Shown piece by piece: positions 42,649 to 50,414 of a stretch of 64,000 bases of DNA. The translations under genes were made by a program, and so were the position numbers. The first letter of the stretch is position 1; each line of letters opens with the position of its first letter. Under the pieces are notes generated by a model. That model was given only the letters and a program-made list of their open reading frames with translations. It had not been told where the DNA came from and ran no database searches. The stretch lies in assembly GCF_014639235.1 (NCBI RefSeq), contig NZ_BMFU01000002.1, positions 576,361 through 640,360 on the forward strand. The letters run 5' to 3'. The DNA comes from Paenibacillus silvae (GTDB lineage Bacteria > Bacillota > Bacilli > Paenibacillales > Paenibacillaceae).

Positions 42649-43830
42649 TCAGCTTAGTTGCTGATTGACATTTACTTTTGAAACGACATTCACTTTATTC
42701 AGGATGACCAAAGCAAATATGGCAATTACAATTCCAGCAGCACCAAGCCATGTAATGGATGAGAGGGAAAAGCTCTCGACAGCAATTCCACCCATACCAG
42801 CGCCTGCTGCCATAGCAAGCTGCATCATGGACTGATTAAGACTTAACATCACTCCTGAAGCTTCCGGTTCAATAGTCGTTAGATGATATTGTTGCGTTGG
42901 ACCGGATGACCAGGCGGAAAAGGACCACAGCAAAAGTACGATCATTACGCCCGCTAATGTATGGGTTACAACGGACAACAGGATCAGCATCATAATATGC
43001 AGTGTAAATCCACCGAATAATGTTCGATTAACGCCCCATCGATCCGCACTGAGGCCGCCAAGTTTGGAACCAATCATGCTTGCGATACCAAATACAAGCA
43101 AAGCTCCGCTGAGATATTGTTCATTTATTTCCGACACTTTAAGTAAATAGGGAGAAAGATAGGTATAAGTGATGGAGTAACCTCCAAGCCAAAAGAAGGT
43201 AATCGCTAAACCCAATGCAACTTTAGGTTTTTTCAATAGACTTAGCTGCTGTCTGAGCGGGACAGGTACGTCCCCCTTCATACGTGGGATGGCAAAAGAA
43301 AGAATAACCATAGCGATGATCCCCAAAAGTGCAATTGCGCCAAACACAGATTTCCAACCCAGCGTATCGGCTGTGATTCGTCCAAGAGGTACACCAACGA
43401 TTAAAGATGCCGTGAAGCCCATAACCACTGTAGCAATAGAACTTGCTTGTTTACCTGCAGGTGCAATTTTAGCGGCAATGTTCAAAGCAGTGACCACGAC
43501 AACTCCTGCCCCAATCGCCATCAGGATACGAGCAACGACAAAGAGTCCATATCCTGGCAGGACAAATGCAAGGATATTGGAAACAACAAATATGCCCATA
43601 CTGATAATGATTAACTTCCTTCTGTCCATACTCGCGGTGACTGCCATTAGAATGGGTGTACATAGAGCATAGATCAAAGAAAAAATGGTGATTAGCTGAC
43701 CTGCTGCAGCCAATGAGACATCTAAAGAAGCAGCTACCTTATCTAAAATACCTGATAAAGCATACTCGGAAGTCCCGACCAAAAAACTAACGATTGCCAA
43801 AATGTAAACTTTTGAACTTGATGACATCAA
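42649..43830 (-). CDS. MFS transporter (AraJ/DHA1-like)
   Basis: This 393-residue, 12-helix major facilitator belongs to the AraJ/YdhP-like DHA1 group. Features are ILAIVSFLVGTSEYALSGIL in helix 1, TASMDRRKLI in the motif-A loop, and MGFTASLIVGVPLGRITADT in helix 5. The start is a TTG at 43830 ten bases after AAGGAG, or the following ATG. Upstream lies TATATCTA-N6-TAGATATA, which shares the ATATC-N10-GATAT pattern with the arsR promoter, so the ArsR protein encoded next to it probably represses this gene. The substrate is unknown. Confidence 0.85.
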   Translation of the reverse strand: MMSSSSKVYILAIVSFLVGTSEYALSGILDKVAASLDVSLAAAGQLITIFSLIYALCTPILMAVTASMDRRKLIIISMGIFVVSNILAFVLPGYGLFVVARILMAIGAGVVVVTALNIAAKIAPAGKQASSIATVVMGFTASLIVGVPLGRITADTLGWKSVFGAIALLGIIAMVILSFAIPRMKGDVPVPLRQQLSLLKKPKVALGLAITFFWLGGYSITYTYLSPYLLKVSEINEQYLSGALLVFGIASMIGSKLGGLSADRWGVNRTLFGGFTLHIMMLILLSVVTHTLAGVMIVLLLWSFSAWSSGPTQQYHLTTIEPEASGVMLSLNQSMMQLAMAAGAGMGGIAVESFSLSSITWLGAAGIVIAIFALVILNKVNVVSKVNVNQQLS

Positions 43831-43864
43831 TTGAACACCACTCCTTAATAAATTAATAAAATGT

Positions 43865-43886
43865 TATATCTAAATTTGTAGATATA
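43865..43886 (-). promoter_or_regulatory. Probable ArsR operator in front of the MFS gene
   Basis: TATATCTA and TAGATATA flank AATTTG, a perfect 8-6-8 palindrome. Its inner spacing, ATATC-N10-GATAT, is identical to the palindrome in the arsR promoter at 44284-44303. Confidence 0.6.
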
Positions 43887-43970
43887 CATAATTACAAAAT
43901 GACATATTGTGAATTGTCGATATGAAATGCCAAAGAAAAACTGAATTCTTGGTAAGAACTCAGCTGCAAC

Positions 43971-44273
43971 TTACATATCACTCATCATATAACGAGTAAA
44001 TTCAGCTATCGCTTGCTCGTCTCTCTGATAATACGTAAATTTGCCTATCCGTTTGGTTGTAATCAGCCCTGCCCGCTGCAATATCGTCAGATACTGGGAA
44101 GCCGTTGACTGTGTCATGTTGAGCTTGTCGGTTATTTGACTTACACACACCCCTATCTCGTTCATATCCACTCCTTCGTGGGGTTCGAAATGCTCATCAG
44201 GTTCTTTGAGCCATTGCAAAATCTGAAATCTGGATTCATTCGAGACAGCTTTTAAAATTTCAATTGGATTCAT
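43971..44273 (-). CDS. ArsR/SmtB-family repressor
   Basis: This 100-residue winged-helix regulator reads NPIEILKAVSNESRFQILQW in front, then ITDKLNMTQSTASQYLTILQ as recognition helix region, and LITTKRIGKFTYYQRDEQAI as the wing. No Cys cluster of the metal-sensing kind is seen, although a single Cys lies in IGVCVSQI, so it may sense an organic compound or redox state. The ATG at 44273 is preferred: the -10 box TATAAT ends only seven bases upstream, so the transcript would be leaderless, and no ribosome site exists for any of the three possible ATGs. It likely represses itself and the MFS gene downstream. Confidence 0.85.
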   Translation of the reverse strand: MNPIEILKAVSNESRFQILQWLKEPDEHFEPHEGVDMNEIGVCVSQITDKLNMTQSTASQYLTILQRAGLITTKRIGKFTYYQRDEQAIAEFTRYMMSDM

Positions 44274-44280
44274 AATCATC

Positions 44281-44308
44281 ATTATATCGATATTTTGCGA
44301 TATGTCAA
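44281..44308 (-). promoter_or_regulatory. arsR promoter with embedded operator
   Basis: TTGACA (44303-44308) and TATAAT (44281-44286) are 16 bases apart on the minus strand. The palindrome ATATCG-N8-CGATAT (44284-44303) covers the spacer and touches both boxes. Confidence 0.65.
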
Positions 44309-44364
44309 TTTAAAGTGGTTGTTTTATTTTTTTGGTCAGACTTCAGGGATGTGAGATCACATAT

Positions 44365-44390
44365 AAAAAGACTGCCACACCGGCAGCCTT
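44365..44390 (-). terminator. Terminator of the beta-glucoside operon
   Basis: On the minus strand GGCTGCC pairs with GGCAGTC around GGTGT, followed by TTTTTATA. It lies about 60 bases beyond the bglA stop. Confidence 0.75.
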
Positions 44391-44446
44391 CTTATATGTG
44401 CATTAAAATATTAGTGCTTGATTAATGAGTCCTGATTGCAATTGAG

Positions 44447-45913
44447 TTAAAGAATCTCTCCGTTAGACTCAATCACTTGTTTGTACCAGTAGAATGAATC
44501 TTTACGCGTTCTATCCAAAGAACCATTGCCTGCGTTGTCTTGATCTACATAGATAAAGCCATAACGTTTACCCATCTCGGAAGTAGAGCAGCTGATGATA
44601 TCAATTGGTCCCCAGCTTGTGAAACCCATCAGTTCCACACCGTCAGCTACCGCTTCCTTCATCTGCTCGATATGGCTGCGCAGATAATCAATGCGATACG
44701 GGTCATGCACCGATCCGTCTTCTTCCAGCTTATCCGTAGCACCAAGACCATTCTCTACGATGAAGAGCGGCATGCGATAGCGATCATACAATCGGTTCAG
44801 CGCGATGCGAAGACCAATTGGGTCAATTGGCCATCCCCACTCGGTAGCTTTCAGATGCGGGTTTTTGATCTGACTTACCAGCATACCGGAGTTGCTGTTG
44901 TCGTTCGGGTCGTATTTTCCGATATACGTCATGTAATAACTGAATGCAATAAAGTCCACCGTATTGTCGCGGATAATCGCATCATCTTCAGGGCCTTTCA
45001 CCAGTTCAATGCCTTGTTCTTCAAAATATCTTTGCATGTAGGACGGGTACTCCCCACGTGCCTGTACTTCCGGGTAGAACAGGTTCATCTGATCTTCCTT
45101 CATCGTCTGCAGCACATCTTCCGGTTTGCTGGAAGCTGCGTACGTCTCCAGACGGCAGATCATACAACCGATTTGGGCATTCGGCATCTTCTCTTTACCA
45201 CTTTTCACAGCAAGCGCACTCGCTACAAACTGATGGTGCGTTGCCTGGTAGGCTACCTGCTCCGGTGTACCCTTGATTTTATCTTCCAAAATGCCGCCGC
45301 CCGTATACAGGCTGGTCAGCATCATATTCATCTCATTGAAGGTAATCCAGTATTTCACTTTATCTTTGTAACGGTCAAACAGTGTGTTGGCAAATTTCAA
45401 GTAGAGATCAATCATCTCGCGACTTTCCCAGCCGTTGTATTTGCGGGTTAGCTCAATTGGCATTTCATAGTGCGAGATCGTAACCAGCGGCTCAATGCCG
45501 TATTTCAACAGTTCGTCGAACACTTTATCATAGAAAGCAAGCCCTGCTTCGTTAGGAACCGCTTCTTCTCCTGTCGGGAAGATTCGTGGCCAAGCGATGG
45601 AAAGGCGGAATACTTTGAAGCCCATCTCTGCAAACAAGGCGATATCTTCTTTGTAGCGATGATAGAAATCTACGCCATTACGTTTCGGGAAATACACATC
45701 GGTATTGCCGCTCAAATATTGCTCCAGCTCCACGGAATTAACGTCAAACGTGAAATCTTTGCCATTACGCTCTTCATGCGGCACATAAGGTGCCATATCA
45801 GAGGTGGAAAGTCCTTTGCCGTCAGCATCAAATGCGCCTTCAAGCTGGTTGGCAGCGGTAGCTCCGCCCCATAGGAAGCCTTTAGGAAATGAGTGTTTTG
45901 TTGTTTGTGTCAT
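44447..45913 (-). CDS. bglA: 6-phospho-beta-glucosidase (GH1)
   Basis: This 488-residue cytoplasmic GH1 enzyme splits phosphorylated beta-glucosides such as salicin-, arbutin- or cellobiose-6-phosphate delivered by the PTS permease encoded upstream. The N-terminal signature is FPKGFLWGGATAANQLEGA. Acid/base E194 is in TFNEMN and nucleophile E387 in IVENGLG. The loop SCSTSEMGKRYGFIYVD carries the Ser, Lys and Tyr that bind the 6-phosphate, separating it from plain beta-glucosidases. GGAGAG precedes the ATG. It is last in a bglG-bglP-bglA order, controlled by antitermination. Confidence 0.95.
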   Translation of the reverse strand: MTQTTKHSFPKGFLWGGATAANQLEGAFDADGKGLSTSDMAPYVPHEERNGKDFTFDVNSVELEQYLSGNTDVYFPKRNGVDFYHRYKEDIALFAEMGFKVFRLSIAWPRIFPTGEEAVPNEAGLAFYDKVFDELLKYGIEPLVTISHYEMPIELTRKYNGWESREMIDLYLKFANTLFDRYKDKVKYWITFNEMNMMLTSLYTGGGILEDKIKGTPEQVAYQATHHQFVASALAVKSGKEKMPNAQIGCMICRLETYAASSKPEDVLQTMKEDQMNLFYPEVQARGEYPSYMQRYFEEQGIELVKGPEDDAIIRDNTVDFIAFSYYMTYIGKYDPNDNSNSGMLVSQIKNPHLKATEWGWPIDPIGLRIALNRLYDRYRMPLFIVENGLGATDKLEEDGSVHDPYRIDYLRSHIEQMKEAVADGVELMGFTSWGPIDIISCSTSEMGKRYGFIYVDQDNAGNGSLDRTRKDSFYWYKQVIESNGEIL

Positions 45914-46002
45914 GATGGTTTCTCTCCTTTTTTTGTGTAAATATAACGTTTGATTTTAACTTGCTGTAAATAGAAAGCCTTCATTCGTTTTGTAATAAGC
46001 TT

Positions 46003-47985
46003 TTAACGAACGGTGAGCAGCAGTAATTCATTCATTGGAATCACCCCCTTCACCTGAACGGGAACCACGTCGAGATAATCCGGCGTATTGGCTACAATGA
46101 CCGGGGTTACCAGATTAATGCCGGCCGCCTGAATGCTTTGCATATCAAATTCAAGCAGCAGATCACCCTTCTTCACCTCTTGTCCAATAACAACCTTCTC
46201 TTCAAAAAACTTGCCTTTCAGGGACACTGTGTTTAGTCCAACATGAATAAGAATGTCGATCCCGCTGGAGGAAGTCAGCATGATGGCATGTTTGCTTTTC
46301 GCGATCATCGTTACGGTTCCGTCAAACGGCGCGGTTACTCGTCCCTCTTTGGGATAAATCGCAATCCCCTTTCCTGTCATTTCTTCTGCAAAGGTAGGAT
46401 CAGGTAGTTCCTTGAGCAAGACCAGCTCGCCAGTGAGCGGGCTGTAAATTTCACCTTTCTTTTCCTCAATGGAATGAACCGTTACAGACGGAGACATGTC
46501 TTGATCAGACGATTTTGTTGATGCTGTTGATGCCAAAATTGTTGTCGCTGCTGCTGCCTGCTCTGACTTCTTTGCATCTCCTTGCTCGGATGCAGTTGGC
46601 GCTGCAGCCTGAACAGCATCGGGTTCATCCCACTTGAGCAGCAAGGTAACCGTAAAGGAAACGACAAAGCTGATGCCAATTCCGATGAGTGCATACCAGA
46701 AGTTTGCCATACCCCCATCTGGGCCGATATATAAAGGCAGTGACAACAGGCCCGGTACGGCAAAACCGAAACATTTCAGCCCGACTGCTGTAATAAAACC
46801 ACCGCCGGCTGCTCCACCGATGATGGAAGCATAGAACGGTTTTTTCAGCTTCAGTGTTACCCCATAGATTGCAGGTTCGGTAATGCCCAGAAAAGCAGAT
46901 ATACCGCTGGATATAGCAATGGATTTCATCGATTTGTTTTTGGTTTTGAGGAATACAGCCATTACAGCACCAGCTTGACTCATATTGGCTACAAGGTTAA
47001 GCGGCAGTAACAGCACGTCATAACCGAGCTTGCTCAAATTCTGTAATGTTCCCGGGAAAAACGCATAGTGCATCCCCGTCATAACGATCACTGGCATAAG
47101 ACCGCCCAGCACGATGCCTGTTAATGGACCCGAGTGAGCAAAAAGCCAGGATGTGCCGATCTCCAGATAAATACCGATGTAATTCCCGAGTGGCCCAATG
47201 GCGATTAACAAGATAGGAACCGTGATAACCAGCACGATCATCGAGGTGAAAATCACTTTAACCGGACCAGGGATGAACCGATCCACCCAGCGATGCACGT
47301 AACTCAGGAGCCATACTCCGAGAATAATCGGAATGACAGACTGGGTATAATTGACGATGGACACCGGCAGCGAGAGAAAGCGAATCGGCTCCAGATGATT
47401 TTCCAGATAAGCATTCAGAATGGTCGGATATAATAATGTGCCTGCAAGGGTTAAAGCGATATATTCATTCACTTTGAACTTCCGCGCAGACGATACAGCA
47501 AGCAGAAAAGGCAAGAAATAAAAGGCTGCATTGGCTACAGACGCCAAAATCTGATATTCACCACTTGTCTCCTGTATAGCTCCCAAAGTCACAAGCAATG
47601 CCAATATGCCTTTGAGCATCCCCGTACCTACAATGGCAGGAAGAATCGGAGTGAATATACCCGAGATCGTATCCAGTACGGCATTGATGCCTCTGGAACG
47701 CTTCGGTTCCGCTTCCGCTTCTGCTCTTACTGCGCCGTTTTGCTTCAATTGCTCCTCCAGCTCTTCATACACCGCAGCAACCTTGTTGCCAATCACCACT
47801 TGAAACTGGTCGCTTTGGAATTGTGCCCCAAGGACACCATCCAGTGCGCGGATCTGTTCGAGTTGAACCTTGTTTTCTTCCCGCACATTAAAACGCAAGC
47901 GAGTAATGCAGTGCCAAGCCTGCGTAATATTTTCTTGTCCTCCCGTTAATCGAATAATCTCTTTGGACAACTCCCGGTGATTCAT
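46003..47985 (-). CDS. bglP: Beta-glucoside PTS permease, EIIBCA
   Basis: This 660-residue fused PTS transporter imports and phosphorylates beta-glucosides. EIIB is residues 1-85 with phospho-Cys26 in AWHCITRLRF. EIIC is about 105-460 with ten hydrophobic segments including GTGMLKGILALLVTLG and LGITEPAIYGVTLKLKKPF. A Ser/Ala-rich linker follows, and EIIA (about 510-660) carries phospho-His581 in DILIHVGLNTVSL. The order B-C-A is that of BglP/BglF. AGGAGGAAGC precedes the ATG. The leader contains a RAT site and a terminator (48008-48094), so transcription into this gene depends on the LicT/BglG protein encoded just upstream. Confidence 0.96.
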   Translation of the reverse strand: MNHRELSKEIIRLTGGQENITQAWHCITRLRFNVREENKVQLEQIRALDGVLGAQFQSDQFQVVIGNKVAAVYEELEEQLKQNGAVRAEAEAEPKRSRGINAVLDTISGIFTPILPAIVGTGMLKGILALLVTLGAIQETSGEYQILASVANAAFYFLPFLLAVSSARKFKVNEYIALTLAGTLLYPTILNAYLENHLEPIRFLSLPVSIVNYTQSVIPIILGVWLLSYVHRWVDRFIPGPVKVIFTSMIVLVITVPILLIAIGPLGNYIGIYLEIGTSWLFAHSGPLTGIVLGGLMPVIVMTGMHYAFFPGTLQNLSKLGYDVLLLPLNLVANMSQAGAVMAVFLKTKNKSMKSIAISSGISAFLGITEPAIYGVTLKLKKPFYASIIGGAAGGGFITAVGLKCFGFAVPGLLSLPLYIGPDGGMANFWYALIGIGISFVVSFTVTLLLKWDEPDAVQAAAPTASEQGDAKKSEQAAAATTILASTASTKSSDQDMSPSVTVHSIEEKKGEIYSPLTGELVLLKELPDPTFAEEMTGKGIAIYPKEGRVTAPFDGTVTMIAKSKHAIMLTSSSGIDILIHVGLNTVSLKGKFFEEKVVIGQEVKKGDLLLEFDMQSIQAAGINLVTPVIVANTPDYLDVVPVQVKGVIPMNELLLLTVR

Positions 47986-48007
47986 GCTGCTTCCTCCTTT
48001 TTTGGCG

Positions 48008-48094
48008 AAAAAAAAAAACCAAATGTAAACCCGGCCCGCTGTGGAAGCGGAATCGGAAACATTTGGTGGTGCCTGATCGTATCAGTAACACTCC
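48008..48094 (-). promoter_or_regulatory. RAT antiterminator site and terminator in front of bglP
   Basis: On the minus strand, GGAGTGTTACTGATACGATC continued by AGGCACCACC (48065-48094) matches the ribonucleic antiterminator consensus. It overlaps the start of a terminator whose stem CCAAATGT/ACATTTGG ends in eleven T (48008-48066). Bound LicT/BglG would prevent this terminator from forming. Confidence 0.9.
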
Positions 48095-48145
48095 ATATTC
48101 AATTCACAGGGTCAATGGTATAACTTCAAACTGGTTGCATTGAGG

Positions 48146-48994
48146 TCAACCCGCGTCGGTACGGGATGTCACTCTCTCGATGTGAATCATGAGGTATACC
48201 ATCTCATCGGGAGTAATCACGAATCCGCGCTGCTGCTCCATCGCCTCCTTTATTTTGAGTGCGCATTGGAAGCTGACAGGATATCGCTCCGACAATACAT
48301 CATATAAAAACTGCTGATCCTTGAATGAGAGCACTTCCCGGTTCATTTGACGAACGATGAAGTATCTCAAATGGGTGATGAATCTGGAGAAATCAGCCGA
48401 CTCCTGATTCAGCGCCATTCCAAAATGAGCAGTCATGATACCTAAAATGTCGTTAATCATCTGTGTGATCTTGATCGTTTGGTTCATACTGCCAGAATCA
48501 AATTGCGAATTCACAAAATGAAGGGCAATGGAGCTGGCCTCACCAGAGGGCAACGAGACCAGAAAAGTGTCATTGATTCTCTTGACTGCCAATTCTCCAA
48601 CACGGTATTCCGCAGGATACAGATGCCGGATATCCCAGTGAAGCGGATTTTGCATATCTACCCCTTTTCTGAAACGATCCAGAGCAAAATGAATATGATC
48701 CGCAAGGGTTAACAGGATGGAGTCATTCAGCTTTTTTCCGATAATCTCTTTGCCTTCTTCTATAATCTGATCCGTGATATCAATCACTTGCAGAGGGATA
48801 TCGCTAAGAAATTGCTCGACTCGCTGATATTTATCATTCGAGCCAACCCGAAACATTTTCTGAATCTGGCTCTGCTCGATCGGCTGTCCCTTTACTTTTT
48901 TGAAGCCAACGCCTGTCCCGATGACAATGACTTCACAGCCTTCGGCGTCTTCCGCCAGGGCGATGTTGTTGTTTAATGATTTCTTGAACCTCAT
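48146..48994 (-). CDS. licT: BglG/LicT-family transcriptional antiterminator
   Basis: In this 282-residue RNA-binding regulator the CAT domain is residues 1-55 (FKKSLNNNIALAEDAEGCEV, GTGVGFKKVKGQPI). PRD1 is about 65-170 with DHIHFALDRF and NPLHWDIRHLYPAEY, and PRD2 about 175-280 with ALNQESADFSRFITHLRYF and YLMIHIERV. The conserved PRD histidines for PTS-dependent phosphorylation are present in these blocks. ATG 48994 follows GGGGGGTGAG; the longer frame is unsupported. Its own leader also has a RAT/terminator (49016-49104), giving positive autoregulation. It is first gene of the beta-glucoside locus. Confidence 0.93.
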   Translation of the reverse strand: MRFKKSLNNNIALAEDAEGCEVIVIGTGVGFKKVKGQPIEQSQIQKMFRVGSNDKYQRVEQFLSDIPLQVIDITDQIIEEGKEIIGKKLNDSILLTLADHIHFALDRFRKGVDMQNPLHWDIRHLYPAEYRVGELAVKRINDTFLVSLPSGEASSIALHFVNSQFDSGSMNQTIKITQMINDILGIMTAHFGMALNQESADFSRFITHLRYFIVRQMNREVLSFKDQQFLYDVLSERYPVSFQCALKIKEAMEQQRGFVITPDEMVYLMIHIERVTSRTDAG

Positions 48995-49015
48995 GATGTT
49001 CTCACCCCCCAATAT

Positions 49016-49104
49016 GCAAAAAGCACCACCATGGTCTAATACACAAGCCAATACACTTGTGAAATCCAGACTGTGGTGGTGCCTGATCGAATCAGTGACA
49101 CTCC
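49016..49104 (-). promoter_or_regulatory. RAT antiterminator site and terminator in front of licT
   Basis: GGAGTGTCACTGATTCGATC followed by AGGCACCACC on the minus strand (49075-49104) differs from the bglP RAT at two positions only. The overlapping terminator has stem GCACCACCA/TGGTGGTGC and then TTTTT (49016-49080). Confidence 0.9.
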
Positions 49105-49116
49105 TTATATAGCTGT

Positions 49117-49146
49117 ATTCTATACCAGTCATGTAATCGTTGTCAA
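49117..49146 (-). promoter_or_regulatory. licT promoter with overlapping cre-like site
   Basis: TTGACA (49141-49146) and TAGAAT (49117-49122) lie 18 bases apart on the minus strand. TGTAATCGTTGTCA (plus strand 49132-49145) fits the degenerate CcpA operator and covers the -35 box, implying glucose repression. Confidence 0.55.
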
Positions 49147-49238
49147 TACCATTACTCTGGAATAATGATATGCTTTTTTGGGTATCTGACTTCAGGCCTG
49201 ATACCGCCTTTATTTAAATTGATAACAAATAGCATATT

Positions 49239-50183
49239 CTATTCATTCGAAATATTGATTTTCTGTGCATCATAATAATATCGAATCATAATATCCTGAT
49301 CGTAGTTGCCAAAGCCCTTGCCAAACAGTGTAAGTCCCCCGCGTCCCGCCGCGCTTTCCTCCGGCTTCAATCCAAACGTCCAATAGGTGGCTGACTGGAG
49401 CTTCAGGTCCGAGATGGTAACATCCGAGATTCGCTGGCTATCCATAAACGTACCCTCGTTATTGATACGCAGCACCTTCAATACTCCATACTGGTTAACA
49501 TCTAATCTCCACCATAAAGGGGTATGCTTCCCCTTCCGATCACCGAAGTCACCTGGGCTTGTCCATGTACCGAGATCATAGCCGTTCAGTGTAAAGCGAA
49601 TATCAGATGGCCAGTTTTCATTGACTTTAGGTGCTTCCGAACTGAGTTCAAGTGAAATTTCAATCTCTCGCAGATGCTGATCATTATGCAGATAATTGGG
49701 AATCTTATATTCAACAAAACCTCTCGCCATCCAAAGAATTCCCGCATTAACCCGATCGGGGTCCATGAAGCAGGCGGGTGTATCGAATTGTCCAATAACC
49801 TGGGTTGTTGTTGCAATTCCGCAGGTCGGCCAGGCTTCATAGTCTGTATATTGTCCTACCGGGATGGATACTTCGTGGTAAGAACTATCCACAGGCATGG
49901 GTGGTGAAAGATTGATGGTCATGAATTCTTGCACGATAAAGCAATATTTATAGGTGCCGCCGTTTTCCCGTTTCATTCGGCTACCGACTACGCCTGCTTT
50001 TTGCAGCTTGCTGACATGTGTACTGACGATAGCTTTGCTGAGATAAAGCTCCCCGGCGAGAGCATTAATGTGCATCTCTCTGTTTTGAAGCAGCAGCCGC
50101 ACGATATTCAGGCGAGCTTCACTTGCCAGAGCCTCGTACACCAGCAGTGACTTCGCATCGGTTCCAAGCATCATAGATTCCAC
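49239..50183 (-). CDS. ArsR-type regulator with large C-terminal sensor domain
   Basis: In this 314-residue protein, residues about 10-90 form an ArsR-like winged helix (VYEALASEARLNIVRLLLQN, LSKAIVSTHVSKLQKAGVVG). The remaining 220 residues form a Trp/Tyr/Gly-rich, probably beta-sandwich domain (WPSDIRFTLNGYDLGTWTSP, GDRKGKHTPLWWRLD, YWTFGLKPEESAAGRGGLTL), far larger than in normal ArsR proteins (about 100 residues). The domain looks like a carbohydrate-sensing module. The gene is divergent from the GH51 arabinofuranosidase with two palindromes between, so I infer it controls arabinoside use. CGGAAATTAAG-type ribosome sites are weak; the start may be at one of the nearby ATGs. Confidence 0.75.
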   Translation of the reverse strand: MESMMLGTDAKSLLVYEALASEARLNIVRLLLQNREMHINALAGELYLSKAIVSTHVSKLQKAGVVGSRMKRENGGTYKYCFIVQEFMTINLSPPMPVDSSYHEVSIPVGQYTDYEAWPTCGIATTTQVIGQFDTPACFMDPDRVNAGILWMARGFVEYKIPNYLHNDQHLREIEISLELSSEAPKVNENWPSDIRFTLNGYDLGTWTSPGDFGDRKGKHTPLWWRLDVNQYGVLKVLRINNEGTFMDSQRISDVTISDLKLQSATYWTFGLKPEESAAGRGGLTLFGKGFGNYDQDIMIRYYYDAQKINISNE

Positions 50184-50273
50184 TTCCTTATTTTCCTATA
50201 GTTCACCTTCAAGATGGTTGTTTTCTCTTTCAGGATTCGTTATTTAGCAAACTGTATAAAATGAACTTGCTCA

Positions 50274-50324
50274 ATCTAATAGCATTATGATACATATTAG
50301 ATAACAAATCAAATGTTTTGATTT
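50274..50324. promoter_or_regulatory. Two palindromes between the ArsR-like regulator and arabinofuranosidase
   Basis: ATCTAATA-N13-TATTAGAT (50274-50302) and AAATCAAA-N3-TTTGATTT (50306-50324) are both perfect inverted repeats in the divergent region. They are candidate operators for the adjacent regulator. Confidence 0.5.
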
Positions 50325-50414
50325 TGCTTTTAAGCGAATTCAATTTAGATGAAAACAAAATAATTAGTCGTTGTATTACAAAAACACCAATTCAAATTTA
50401 TGGAGGTTTTCGTT

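Noticed and set aside
44540..45451. 303-codon open frame antisense to the 6-phospho-beta-glucosidase gene
   Set aside because: Shadow of a strong GH1 gene with intact catalytic motifs; no start signal and no recognisable protein.
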